Below are positions 32,746 to 44,634 of a stretch of 54,524 nt of DNA, piece after piece. The stretch lies in the NCBI GenBank assembly GCA_049999805.1, contig JBNGIO010006162.1:1-54524 (forward strand). The letters are read 5' to 3'. Made by a program: the position numbers and the translations under genes. The stretch comes from Folioceros fuciformis (Eukaryota; Anthocerotophyta; Anthocerotopsida; Anthocerotales). The notes under the pieces are model-generated. The model did not search any database and was not told the origin of the DNA. It worked only from the letters and a program-made list of their open reading frames with translations. Numbering within the stretch: the stretch's first letter is position 1; each line of letters begins with the position of its first letter.

Positions 32746-33480
32746 CTATAGATGATTGTTCATCTACATATGATTCTTCATCTTCATATGTTTCTTTAGC
32801 TTCATCTATATCAACATCTTCAACTTCATCTATATCTCCATAGCCATACACATCATTCTCATCCTCATAGACCTCATACACATTGGTATCCTCCACATAA
32901 GTCTCTCCTGCATTAAAGAACATAAAAAATCCACAACAACGACTAGCATGCTCAACGGGAAAAATGGAATGGACTCCATAAAAACTTAGTGAAAAGAAAA
33001 GCTATGCATACCTCTTTGACTGTTGGGCATTAATAAAGTCTCAGAGCTACTATCACCCGCATTCTCCATTCTTGAATAGTGCACATCTTCATTCAAATGG
33101 GTCTCATCCTCACTCTGCAACATGTACTTATGCTAATGCTCATCCTCATACTCCTCAAAATATGGATAATAATGCAACTCATCATCCTCATAGTCATCAT
33201 CCTCACTAAACTCAAACTCATACTCATCCACATTGTCGTCGTCATCATCACCATTCTTATCTGATCTACAACTTCATCTGTAATCTCTACAAAGAGTACA
33301 TGTGGAATGTCCTCTTTCGACCCATGGTATCAAACATTGCTTATGAAAAAGGTGACCACATACATTCACCAAGATGACATTTTGATCTTTCAAAAAGAGT
33401 GTCAAGACAAATAACACAATCTTTCATCCCTTTGCCATAGTGTTTGCTAAATGTCACGTTTGCACCTTATAACCTAATCA
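32336..33480 (-). pseudogene. Decayed RING-H2 gene with acidic Ser-Tyr-Asp repeat tail
   Basis: RING-H2 fingers are zinc-binding domains of E3 ubiquitin ligases. Reading the minus strand from about 33480, the sequence HYGKGMKDCVICLDTLF supplies the first Cys pair. After a frame change near 33390, CGHLFHKQCLIPWVERG and then CTLCRDYR supply the Cys-His-His-Cys and last Cys pair, a full RING-H2 set. A TGA follows at once, yet the same frame continues as a strongly acidic stretch (DEYEFEFSEDDDYEDDE), then a TAG, then LNEDVHYSRMENAGDSSSE. A phase-1 intron with GTATGC and AATGCAG ends (about 32913-33010) joins it to GETYVEDTNVYEVYEDEN, which runs into the DDSYD repeats. One frameshift, two stops and the repeat expansion indicate a recently decayed gene, or a mispredicted exon structure. 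Confidence 0.5.
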
Positions 33481-34350
33481 TTTTCACTAACCTAAAAGCC
33501 TTAAGGACTAATCTATGTAGGTTTCGTCTTAAGTTATACTCACATACGACTTTTCACTAGCTCTCACAATAAATACACAATGAACATAATATACATAACA
33601 CTTTCTTATAAATATTTAAATATCTGTGGTAGACAAATATATATAATATGGATGTATAGTAACTGGACGAAGGTTTAGCACCTAGAGTATGCAAACCTTA
33701 GGAGCTCAAGGGAAAAATTTAGCACTCTCAAATTATTTTATTTTCATAAAAGAAGTGCTTACACTAGATGACAAAAAAGCCCCCTCGATGATGAATAGAG
33801 AGAGTGTAGAATAACTCCTTTATATAGGCTAGTAATGGGTTAATACCTACTACTATAATAAAGAGGTTAACATCTATGTAGTTAGACTACATATAGAAGT
33901 TAATACCTACTACTACCAAGAGACGTTAGTACTATGTTGGTACTATCCTAGTACTTTGCTAATATCGTACTAAAGTCTCTTTATAGTAGTGGGTACTAAT
34001 AGACAATAGCATGCACAATTATTACTTACCTTAGATTGCATTTGTGGTGTGTCTCAAGTAACTATTGTTGTTTAAACTATTTGCGCTCTAGCTTTGTTGG
34101 GTTTGTGATATCCTTTCTTGCCCATTTGTCTTCACAAGCATCACACTATGCATGTTGTCGTTTTTGATGCAAACGAACATCCTTTCCTCCAAGAACGTAA
34201 TCCTAGCTAGCTATTGTTTGAGTTTAGGGTACTTCGTAAACTTTATTTTATTAAGTACAATATAATTATTTTCTATTATAGAAAAAGAGATGGAAAGTCC
34301 CATCTACTCCAAAGATTGGAGAAATAATCCGAGCAGGACCAAAAGTTACT
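33481..34350. other. AT-rich non-coding region
   Basis: No coding sequence is recognised. Short dispersed copies of gttaatacctactacta occur between 33835 and 33925. It may hold the promoter of the RING-H2 remnant. Confidence 0.4.
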
Positions 34351-34356
34351 AAGCCT

Positions 34357-34500
34357 GTGAACGAAAAAGTACTAGTCCCTTTGAACATCATTCACATGTG
34401 AANNNNNNNNNNTGTGAACGAAAAAGTACTAGTCCCTTTGAACATCATTCACATGTGAACGAAAAAGTACTAGTCCCTTTGAACATCATTCACACAAACT
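34357..34500. repeat. 41-bp tandem repeat interrupted by a 10-N gap
   Basis: The unit starts gtgaacgaaaaagtactagt and is seen at 34357, 34414 and 34455; partial starts flank the gap (34398). Spacing is 41 bp. The ten N at 34403-34412 lie inside the array, so its real copy number is unknown. Confidence 0.9.
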
Positions 34501-35182
34501 ACCCGTTCTCTTAATCATGATATGGAATAACAAAAAATCTACCATAGATGAATTACATCGAGATCATTGTACTTAATTTAACACATAGGGACTAATTCTA
34601 TGTGCCTAATATAATTGTAGATATAGATATAATAGTCATATGTATGTCATTTACATTAACTTAAGTTTTGAGTAAGCTCGATGGCCTGTGCAGGGACCCA
34701 AGTGCGTCCATGGGGACCATGGTTGTGTTTAAGCATCACGTACCGGCCTGGTGTGGCCTGAATATTCATATTCAGACCTCAGGATAATCCGGATTGAAAG
34801 CCAGCCTTCGTAGGAACTTGGGTGCCTCCTAGCTAACATGTGCAGTTTCGTCGCTAGCGGGAACATCAACTGCAACCCAAGCTGCGCAGCCACAGGCCTG
34901 CAGATCTGCAAGCTTACACACCCACAAATTCTACGAGAAGAATTAAATCACAACAACTCGATTACAATTTGATCTACCCGCTCTCATCTGGCTGCTTGCT
35001 TGTTGGCCTTTTCAGAAGGCAAGTCAGAGTATCATCGGTAGCCTGATTCGGGCCCTCCTTCTCCGAAAGCCTTTAGGGCCCTCACAAGGTAGGGGGTCGA
35101 TCCAGTGACTGCGCCTTCATGGAGATCCCAGACCGCAGACCTTAGTTTTCATGGATCTTCTGATCCAGAAAGAATTCTCACA
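34501..35182. other. Intergenic region downstream of BRCA2
   Basis: Includes the probable 3' UTR of the minus-strand BRCA2 gene at the right end. No other gene is supported. Confidence 0.4.
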
Positions 35183-38100
35183 CTACTTAATGAGCTCCGA
35201 CATAATTCGGTCACGAAGAAATTCAATCTCCTGAAACACAAGAGTACAATGCAAATGGTTAGGATCGAAGATGTGTGAAGAGCAATCATGGTGAGCCTAG
35301 ACTACACGTGCCTTACATGAGCATTTTCAGCCACCCAATTACGCACAACATCTGCCGACTGTTTCAAATGTTCACAGTTTGCAGTCGTCAGCTTCGACGA
35401 TCGGAAAGCAAGGAGGGATGACTCTGCCACCCACAAAGCATTACTGGAGTCCCGACGAAGCTTCTTCAGGTTGCAGTATCCCACCTGCATCCATTGCATT
35501 TCTCAGATGCCACCCGGCTGTAAAGTAGCGGCAATCAGTGTTTCTGAGCCTTTCCATGCTTACCACACAACCCAGAAAGTTGGACTCAAACGGCATAAAT
35601 GCTTCATGTGAGGCGTGGTGTTCGATGGCAAGTAATGATGTACACCTAGATCCTGAGTCTTCAGTTTCCTCGGAACCATCAGTAACGAAAACCCACTGAC
35701 GCCGATGGAACCCAGACTCATCAACTTGCCCGATGTGCAGGACTACACAAGCTATATCAAATTCTCTGCACGACACAACACAAACATGTTGCATTTTTAA
35801 CTTCAAATGGGTATTCGACTCCAGATTAAAGACTTTCGTACTTTCAGATTTGTTACCTTCCATCAGCAAGTTCTTCAAGGCTACATATCCGAGGGGCCAT
35901 GCGGGGCGAATAATCAAATCTGCAGATCCAGCATCTCAGCTGCTATTGACTTGGCGACAATCAACGCACTGCCCAACACGAGTAAAAAACTCACTGTAAC
36001 TTTCTTGCAGCCTCTTGCGTCAACTCTTGCCAATTTGTCGCCCTGGTTGTTCGTAAGTGGACGAGATTGTCAGCAGATGTGAAGCTCCTGTCCGGCACAG
36101 TTGTCAAGTCTGAGACTCGATATATTGCACCTTCCTTCACGCTCGCAATCTACACATATGAAGTCAGCCAAGTTTCCGAGGTGTGCATGACAGTCAGGCA
36201 GGCAGATTTGAAGGCCTTACCTGATCATCATGTGGGCTCCACAGTGTTACAAATCCTTCCTTGGTATCGAATTCAACAAGGGAGTCCTTTGCAAGAACCC
36301 CAGAAACCCGGACTTGCAAGAACGGACTCACGTCGCGAGACAGCAAATCAGCTTCACACAAAGCTTCCTGAATTTTCGTTTCAGCTGCTTTCTGCATCGC
36401 CATCTGCAATACAATCACATAGCAACGTCATTCAAGCAATTCAGATCCGGCTGCACTATCCACTGGGCAATTGGACCCCGCATTACCTGCCTCCTCAGCT
36501 GAAACTTGTCCAATGACTGCCTCTGAGATTTAGTCAGCGTCGAGAAAATCAGCTCAGGTTCTCCTGCATTTACGATTCTGTCGAAAAGCAGGGCACCTTC
36601 GTCTGCCGGTTCGTTTGCTGAGAACCAGTCATGGCCCTCTTCCAATCTCAGTTTCGTAGCATCAATAATGCTGTTTCGTCTGGGATCAAGCAGCGCCATT
36701 CAGCGCGGTGAGCACCAAAACTGAGAAAAAGTTCAAGTCTTTTCTGCTCCAAGCACTGGAACTTGTTGGGATCAAAAAACTCTTGCAGTCCTGAAACCCA
36801 GGCACCTGGCATCGTGCTGACTTGAGGCCAAGTTCTCGGCTCTTGCACACCGTACAATTGATCTGCCATCCCGAAGCCTAGCATCCCACCAGTTGCAAAA
36901 CAGAGTTACGGGTCCAGACGCTAAACCGAACAGGTTATCAACAGAACAATCCTTCCCTTGTGACAATCCTACCTTTCTTTATACAAGATGGGGTAAACAC
37001 GAGTAACAACAATTACTGTTACAGCAACAGGACCACCGTTGTTCTTCACGCACTTGAGAGCAAGAGGGATTGGTGGAACATAACCTAGCAAGAGGCAGAA
37101 ATCCAGGTCTCACGACAACAGAGCCACTTATTTGATCTCTACAAAGAGGGTCCAATCCACGTGACAGTCTCACCGAAGCCCAGGCGATCTGCCCAATGTG
37201 CTCTGAACGTGCCATTCATATGGATGGCCAACGATGACACTGGAAATGCCTGCAGCACGGAAACATACTATCTGGAATCAAGTGACCTGAGCGTTTTGTA
37301 ACCACGAAACAAGTGCTCTATTGCCTTACCACTAAGGGAGGCGTGCCGTCGGTGTGACCTTGGAACACAGCTCCACAGACCTGAACGGGCATATGGCATT
37401 TGTCAAACGGGTCCTGATTAATGCCCAACACTGGGATGGAAGGAATAGTCTCACCCGCAGTTTCTGGCCAACAAACAGTTTGCCACTTCTAAGCTTCTGA
37501 GAAAGAGGTGCGTCCAGAGTAGCGGTCAAACGGTACCTACAATCAGAAAAAAGTTTTCAGACGGCTGCAAGGTTCACAACCGGTACATGTAGTAGAACAA
37601 TGGTAGACAAAGCAGTTTACCTACCAACCGTCGGTTACTTCCACAGTTGCTCTGCGGTTGCTCGATATCCCGCCAACCACTTGGCCATTTGTGGACGAGA
37701 TACAAAGAACGATAACCTGAGAAGCAGGCGAGTCTCTTTCTGTGATTCTTTTCAGGGCGGATCGATGACCATCCCTATACTCCCGATGGTACCTTAATGA
37801 AAAACAAGTCTGTAAACAGACATAGCATAACAAGAACATATGTGGATGAATCAAACAAGAAGCTAGCTTGTACCGCGTACCTATGCAACAGCTCACTGAA
37901 GACTCTATCACGAGTGAGGTATTTGCCAGCAGCTTGCGTAGGATAGCTTCGTTCATAAGATGCCAACTTCCAGATGATCCACTTATAGTGGTTAGTAACC
38001 CATCTGCAACAAGGAAGACGTCAACAGGTGAACCAAGCTTTTCACCTTTGCCACAGTTTTCACAGCGCCAAAAAAAAGCCTGAGAGAACCAAGAGTCAAC

Positions 38101-40281
38101 GAGGAGTCGAAGGCACTACTCAGAAGTAACATAAGCAGACTCTGCTCCCGCTCGATATAGCATACGCCTGAAATCTTCTGCACCAAAGTATTCCGTCTTG
38201 CCCTCTGCGAAATGTTTTACCCTGAAAGCGGCGGCAGTGCTAGCAGAAATGCCATGTACGTCTTTGTCCCGATGCCTCCCCTGCAAGACCAGAAAACTTG
38301 TATTGTGGCATCTCCAAAACTTTCAGAGGCATCCTCACCGTGATAATACTCACAGAATCTAACCCGGGAGGGCCACCAAAGTACTCCTGCATCCCCCTGC
38401 AAGTTTTGGTGGGTTTTTCGGAAAAGGATGTTACTCGTCGAACTTGCTTCCCTGGAACAGAGTCCCTGCAGAGTGATGTCCCCTGATTGAAACTGCTTTC
38501 TGATTCAGGCTTCAGTTCTGGTTGCGGAACCTCAAAAGCATGCATTTACAAAGAACAGAATTAACCTCAAGTTCAAGCAGGAACGTGGCAAAAGGCACAC
38601 CTCTGGAGACGAGGACTTCTGAAAGCAGTCGTCACCCTTTGCTGAGGAGACACAGGGCTGTTCTGCCTCGGAGCCATAAATCCAGAAGCTCCTTTGCCCT
38701 TCTCCAGACCGGCTTTCTCCCGGCCAGGCACATAGGACTCTCCTCCTTTGTTTTGAAGTACACATTTATTCTTAGATGCACTATCGGTCTCCTTTCCACC
38801 TTCTTGCAATGCCTCCACTTCCTTCTCGGTATTCTTACAAAAGCTTCCACCTGCGTCTGCTCCCCTGGTGTCATACTGTCTTCCCTGTGCTGAACTTTCC
38901 AGCAGCTCTTCTGCCTGCCTAACGGCCGACTCAGAAACCTGATATTTTCGACAGCTGAAAGAGTCGCCACGTCGGGTGGCGGTCTCACTGTCTAGAAGAG
39001 GCGGTATGGGATCTCTTCTTTCCAAAACAGCTTCTGCCCTCCTCACAGCCGAGTCTGGCAGGGCTGCGAAGGGACACGAAATGCCATACTTAGCTGCATT
39101 TGCCGAGGCATCCAAAAGCCCTTCAGCCATTCTGACAGCCGACTCTGAAACCTGGATCCTGTGGGGATTTACGGTTACAGCTTTGCTCTGCATGCAAGGG
39201 GGAGGCTCCGCACTGCATCTCTCTTCCAAGAGAGCCTCAGCTTTTCTCAAGGCTGCAATCGGTACAGCAAATCTCTGCCATGCTGGACCAGAGGAAGCAT
39301 CCACTTCCTCCGCTGCTAACGAAACTGCAGTTTTCGGGACCAAAGTGCCTGCAGATGTGAACCGTCTGACTGCAGGATCGACTGCCCGGATTTCCTTCCT
39401 CGCAGCAATATCAAGAGAACGCATCGTAGCTGAAGCAATATTGGGAGAAGCTGAAATATTAGCAGTCCCTAGCGGCATTCCATCGCCACCTGCGAATAAA
39501 TCCCTTGCTCTACTGACAGAAACTGCATCAAGGACAACTGGCTTCCCAGAGGCAGTTTGAAACAAGGAGGCTGCTCCTGCAAGCTCAAGATCTGCTGCTG
39601 TTGGGTCTGCTGCAAAATCTGAAGTCCCCATTGGCGTTCCATCGTTTTCTACCAGCAAATCCTTTGCTCTGTTAATGGAAAGTGCATCAAGTGCAACTGC
39701 CTTCCCCGAGGCAGTCTGAAACAAAGAAGTTGCTCCTGCAAACTCAAGCCCTGTAACCAAATGCATCACTTAATCTGAAGTCCAATCCTGTTCATGACAT
39801 CCAGCTTCATCAACCAGGGGGCCCTGAGGAAACGACTTACCAGGTTTCACCATATTGCTTGGTCTTCGTTTTCTTGCAGCCAAGGAGGCACATGCATCTT
39901 CAGGACGAACTCTGGCCTCTGCAATTCTATCTATTGTGACGCTGTGAGCAGAGCAGAGGGCTCTCCGCTTGTAACACATACGAAAGCCAGCTTCGAACAC
40001 ACAGGAAAAGCATGCAGCCAAGTTTGTGAAACCCAGAGCACCACACCTGGACACATATCTGAATGATCCGCATTGTCTGTGTTCAGAGCTCTATTCGAAT
40101 CAATGCTGCGAAGGAAATCAGCAAGCGGAGGCAGGAACGGCACTCCAGATTGCTCCACCTGCACCGCCTGGCTGGCGACGGATTCACCTTTGACAAGACT
40201 CCACTTCCCGTCCTCAGGATCTCCTGATCGCACCACAGACCATGTCCGTGCAATCTTTGATTTCCAAATTGCGTCCTGCAT
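35183..40281 (-). CDS. BRCA2: BRCA2 homologue, RAD51 mediator in recombination repair
   Basis: BRCA2 loads RAD51/DMC1 on single-stranded DNA. Exons (minus): 40047-40281, 39841-39930, 38601-39750, one or more unresolved within 38205-38465, 38120-38204, 37881-38003, 37625-37792, 37455-37536, 37330-37380, 37174-37249, 36973-37084, 36806-36877, 36487-36679, 36221-36403, 35995-36149, 35857-35919, 35564-35765, 35317-35484 and 35183-35230. Phases agree at every resolved junction; about 1130-1170 residues, like plant BRCA2. Exon 3 has two BRC repeats (SLFQTASGKAVALDALS and SLFQTASGKPVVLDAVS) and four half-repeats. The helical domain reads WVTNHYKWIIWKLASYERSY, then RYHREYRDGHRSALKRI. OB1 gives LRSGKLFVGQKLR and INGT-like MNGTFRAHWADRLGF. 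The OB2/tower region is short. OB3 gives RRQWVFVTDGS and VGYCNLKKLRRDSSNALWVA. It ends RIMSELIK. The start is ATG 40281. Confidence 0.92.
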
Positions 40282-40499
40282 TGGTCCTTCCTAGCCAGCA
40301 ATCGCCTCAGCTTGCAGAATTTTCCTGGTCAGACAATTCGCCTGGCTACTGGAGATCAAGCTCTTTTTCCCGCCCTTTAACATTGAATCAAGCTCGAGTG
40401 AAGTTGAGCACGGAATTGCCGACGTGTTATCCGGACACCTTGAAGGTGTATCTAATTTATTTTACTAGCATCTGAAGATTCCCGGCTTACCCTGTGCGG

Positions 40500-40735
40500 G
40501 GATGAGATGATCGGGGAGTGCTTGCAAGCTGGTGGGTCGTGAACCCCTTAAAAGGTGGTGGATCGTGAAGCCAGTCCGAAAGGTGGTGGAGTGCGAATCT
40601 CATCCAAGTTGGTGGGTCGTGAAGCTCTTCCTATTGGGTGGATAGTGAACCCTCCCTCCCTATGTTGTGGTGGATCCCGGAGTCCGTTCATACGGTGGAT
40701 CATGAAGCCCGTCCTATGGGCACCGTCCAAAGGGT
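40500..40735. repeat. Degenerate 30-35-bp repeat between BRCA2 and a PPR gene
   Basis: Variants of aaggtggtggatcgtgaagcc recur about seven times (for example near 40530, 40552, 40577, 40606, 40635, 40665 and 40695) at irregular 25-35-bp spacing. They lie in the shared upstream region of the divergent BRCA2 (minus) and PPR (plus) genes, so they could affect their promoters. No function is shown. Confidence 0.6.
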
Positions 40736-40877
40736 AGCAAGCTGGGGAGAAAAGCTGTGCAGTATAGCAACTTTTGATTTTCGTGATGGGACTCGATGCA
40801 GAGAGATCTGTCTCCCAACAATCCGGTGAGGTAGGGACACTCAGCAGCGTGCATGGTTGTGCTTAAGGAAGGTTCGC

Positions 40878-43766
40878 ATGGCGATGCAGCAGCCTCCACA
40901 GCTGAAAACAATTTCACACAGTCCGAGCTTGTTGTCAGCCAAACCAAGCTCTGCTCGGGTATTTGGAGGGTTTGTGCTCCACAATAGCTCAGGTGGCGCA
41001 GCCAGGGACTGCAAAAATGGAGGAGTTTCCTTATCAGGCACCAATCCCACTGAAGCATTGACCCAGAGTGAGCGGCAGGAGATCTTGTGGCAGCACTTCT
41101 TCTCAAAGCCCTCGGACTGGTGGGACAACAGAGCGGGTAAGAGAAGCTCCCGCCATCCTGACTTCAGGAGCAAGTCCTCCAAGGAGGCCCTGTGGCTCGA
41201 TAATTACCACAAGCCTGCCTGGGTGGATTCGCAGCTGGCCAGGGGGCTTGGTGTTGCTGAAGAAGGATCAGCAAATAGGGACAGCAACGGTCTGGAGCTG
41301 TCCAGCCGGGATGTGCCGATGAGAGGAAACAATATTGCAGAACAAGATATGTTGATCCGGCGTTGCGAGGAGGCAGAGCTGAGTGAGGCTGTTGACGCTT
41401 TGGAGACCCTGGTGGATAGGGAATGTCACATCGGCCGCGGGATTGTCTTCCGTGTTCTGAAGAGGTGCATGACAAGGAAAGATCTTGATTGCGGAAGGCG
41501 TGTGCATGCACTTGCCCTCAGAAAGGGGTTTGGGTCACATGCCTTCTTGGCCAATCACATTATTTGTATGTATGCTGGACATGGAAAGCTAGAGGACGCA
41601 CTGAAGGCCTTCAGGAATGTGGCTGTGCCTGATGCTTACATGTGGTCTTCCATCATCCTGGCGCATGCTCGGCACGGCCAGCCAATCCAGGCCATCAACT
41701 TCTATCGACAGATGCGAGGTTCAGGTGTTAAGGCAGACGGTCATATCTTCGTAGCAGCTCTGAAGGCATGTGCCTCTGCAGGGGACCTGGATCTGGGCAA
41801 GGAGGTCCATGCCGACATAGAGGCCAGTGCTGCCAAGGCTGATTTCTTTGTTGGCAGCAGCCTGGTGAACATGTACGTAAAATGCGGCAGCTTGGATGAT
41901 GCTCGCAGTGTGTTTGACAGCTTGCCTCGGAGGGACGTGGTGACCTGGACCACCATGATTGCTGGGTATTGCCAGCAGGAGAATGGGCAAGAAGCCTTAG
42001 CCTTGTATGCAAACATGGAACGTGAGGGCATCACTCCGGCGGACAGTTTTATATTTGTTCGGCTTATTCAAGCATGTGCAAATGTAGGAGCCCATCAGCA
42101 GGGAAAGCAACTTCACTTAAAGGTGCGTGATAGAGGTCTCATTGGCGACGTGTTCGTTGGCAGCTCGTTGGTCCACATGTATGCGAAATGTGGTTTATTG
42201 GAAGAAGCCCGGAAAGTGTTTGACAGCTTGCCCAGGAAAGATGTGGTGACATGGACTACCATGATCGCAGCATACAGTCAGAAGGGTCTTGGACAAGAAG
42301 CTCTAGACTTGTATGCAAATATGCAAAAAGAGGGCATTACTCCAGCTGATAGTGTTACATTTTTGTGCCTTCTTCAGGCATGTGCAAGTGTAGGATCCCT
42401 GCAGCAAGGGAAGCAGCTCCATTTGCAGATCCGGGAACGCCGGCTTGAAAATGATGCTGCCATTCCAAGCAGCCTGGTGAATATGTATGCTAAATGCGGG
42501 AGCTTAGAAGATGCCCGCAACGTGTTTGACACCTTGCCTAGAAAGAATGTGGGTACCTGGAATGCCATGATAGCAGGGTATGTCCAAAATGGCCTTGGGC
42601 GGGAAGCTCTATCTCTTTATGCAAGCATGCAGCATGAGGGCATTGCTCTTGGTGATCAGGTGACTTTTGTATGCATGCTTCAAGCATGTGCCAGTGTAGG
42701 AGCGCTGGATCAAGGTAAGCAGATTCACTCACAGATACGTGCTGGAGGTTTTGAAGGTGACACAAGGATTGGCAGCTGCTTGGTGGACATGTACTCAAAG
42801 TGTGGGAGTTTGGCTGACGCCCGTAACGTCTTTGACGAATTGCCTTCAAGGAATTTGGTTACATGGACGGCAATGATTAAGGCCTACGCAGAACATAGTG
42901 ACGGTAACATGGCGATCTGCTGCTTTGAAGACATGCTGCAGCAAGGTGTTCAGCCAGATGAGACCACATTTACGTGTCTCCTTGCTGCATGCGGTCACAT
43001 GGCCATGGTAAAGGAGGGCCAACGTTATTTCAGGATGATGGTCGAGGACCATGGAATCGTGCCCAGTGAATATCATCATAGTTGCATGGCTGATCTTCTT
43101 GGCCGGTCAGGTCAATTGAACGAGGCTGAACACCTGTTGCGAACAACGGCATTGAATGATGTTGTGGGTTGGACAGCTTTGCTGAGTGCTTGTAAAAACC
43201 ACGGTGATGTAGAGCGCGGAGAAAGGTGTTTCGACCATCTTGTGAAGCTAGAACCCGAGAATGCGAGTCCATACGTGATGTTGGGGAACATCTATGCGAA
43301 TGCTGGGAGGTGGGACGATGTAGATAAGACAGAACTCCGAAGAAAGGCAGCTGGTGCTTTGAAAAAGGCTGCAAAGGCCTGTATTGAAGTGAAGTACCAG
43401 GTGCATGAGTTTAAAGTAGGGGAAGAGCGGTCTGACATCTCCCCAACGCTGAGGAGCGTGAATTCGAGATTGAAGGAGGAAGGGGGCCATGTACCCCAAA
43501 CACAGCTGGTGCTGAAGGGAGTGACTGAGCAGGAGAAGGAAGCTGAGCTATGTGGACACGCTGAAAAATTGGCTTTGGCCTACGGTTTGCTAAACACACC
43601 CGAAGGCACACCTTTGGTGGTGACCAAAAACCTTCGCATGTGCCATGACTGCCACAGTAGTACCAAAATCATGTCAAGTCTCGAGAAGCGTGAAATTGTA
43701 GTAAGAGACGGGCATCGTGTACATCGATTTATGAACGGATCCTGTTCATGTGCAGACAGGCACTGA
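40878..43766 (+). CDS. PPR protein with OSB-type PDF motif and DRH-ending DYW-like domain
   Basis: A 962-residue intronless frame. The first 70 or so residues (MAMQQPPQLKTISHSPSLLS) are Ser/Arg-rich and may be a transit peptide. Residues about 77-122 read PSDWWDNRAGKRSS, HPDFRSKSSKEALWLD and PAWVDSQL. This matches the PDF motif of OSB organellar single-stranded DNA-binding proteins. Then come P-L-S pentatricopeptide repeats with five S-type motifs (MYVKCGSLDDARSVFDSL and similar), and E/E+ regions in which the usual PG box is replaced (KKAAKACIEVKYQVHEF). The DYW-type deaminase domain has HAE (about residues 894-896), CHDCH, and ends SCSCADRH instead of DYW. Such DRH-type domains are associated, from memory, with U-to-C editing. 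Site and organelle are unknown. A start at ATG 40878 is chosen; codons upstream give no better start. Confidence 0.9.
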   Translation: MAMQQPPQLKTISHSPSLLSAKPSSARVFGGFVLHNSSGGAARDCKNGGVSLSGTNPTEALTQSERQEILWQHFFSKPSDWWDNRAGKRSSRHPDFRSKSSKEALWLDNYHKPAWVDSQLARGLGVAEEGSANRDSNGLELSSRDVPMRGNNIAEQDMLIRRCEEAELSEAVDALETLVDRECHIGRGIVFRVLKRCMTRKDLDCGRRVHALALRKGFGSHAFLANHIICMYAGHGKLEDALKAFRNVAVPDAYMWSSIILAHARHGQPIQAINFYRQMRGSGVKADGHIFVAALKACASAGDLDLGKEVHADIEASAAKADFFVGSSLVNMYVKCGSLDDARSVFDSLPRRDVVTWTTMIAGYCQQENGQEALALYANMEREGITPADSFIFVRLIQACANVGAHQQGKQLHLKVRDRGLIGDVFVGSSLVHMYAKCGLLEEARKVFDSLPRKDVVTWTTMIAAYSQKGLGQEALDLYANMQKEGITPADSVTFLCLLQACASVGSLQQGKQLHLQIRERRLENDAAIPSSLVNMYAKCGSLEDARNVFDTLPRKNVGTWNAMIAGYVQNGLGREALSLYASMQHEGIALGDQVTFVCMLQACASVGALDQGKQIHSQIRAGGFEGDTRIGSCLVDMYSKCGSLADARNVFDELPSRNLVTWTAMIKAYAEHSDGNMAICCFEDMLQQGVQPDETTFTCLLAACGHMAMVKEGQRYFRMMVEDHGIVPSEYHHSCMADLLGRSGQLNEAEHLLRTTALNDVVGWTALLSACKNHGDVERGERCFDHLVKLEPENASPYVMLGNIYANAGRWDDVDKTELRRKAAGALKKAAKACIEVKYQVHEFKVGEERSDISPTLRSVNSRLKEEGGHVPQTQLVLKGVTEQEKEAELCGHAEKLALAYGLLNTPEGTPLVVTKNLRMCHDCHSSTKIMSSLEKREIVVRDGHRVHRFMNGSCSCADRH

Positions 43767-44634
43767 TATTCCCTTGCCTTATCCTATTGGCGAACAACTC
43801 ATCATATAGATCCACTTCAAAACCATTTAAGTCTAACTCCCCAGCTAGCAACTTTCTGCCTAACAAAGAAAGAGTACGAAGCAATGGCTGCAATTCCAGG
43901 GCCCTGTGATGATGGAACCACTGAATCCGCGTGAAGAGACAGCAATCTACTACTGCACGAGAAAGCAGATATGAATCAAAAGCTCAGAAGAAATTCGCTG
44001 GCCCAGTTTCCGCAGCGTGCAATATCAATTAGCAGGTAGCCAGTAAACATAGAAGTCAATTGGGAAAAACTTGCAATCATTAAATGCCACAAAGTGCACA
44101 ATGACGCAGGGGCAGTTCACCTGGCAAGGGAGTACGATTGGTGGCGTGATTGTACTTGCTCCTTACTCTTCCGGACTCCAGCCCTTCAATGTAGCGTGCT
44201 TCTCACAACTGAAAATTACACTCTGGTAAGGGACCACCTTAGGACAAACCTGTTGTGCAGACGGTCAGTCACTCTTAGAGACACGGAGCTCACCTCGGTT
44301 TTCTTGCAGATGGCCTGATGCTTCCCAGCACCCACGCTGGCTCCACAGCTACTGATATGGGCAGTGAGGACTGGAGCTGTGGAAGCCCATCGTTTGCGCC
44401 ATGGAAGACGTGGTAGGGCAAGGGCAGGGGAAATAAATTTTGCCAGAAGAAACCACAAAAAAACCGTGTCTTGCATCCTTGTTCTCGGAAGTGCAAGTTG
44501 GGATTCACAGCTACATGACGCAATGGCGAACTGGATCAAAGGGAATCGCTTCAGTCGCAAAGGCAAAAACAAGCTGGCCATGCTGCTGCAGCACTAATCA
44601 CGCCAACCGAGATACCTCCACTCCCCCAAAGCTG
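43767..44634. other. Spacer between tail-to-tail PPR genes
   Basis: An 868-bp region holding the 3' flanks of both genes. Short frames exist but none is supported. No obvious inverted repeat is seen apart from the flanking genes themselves. Confidence 0.45.
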
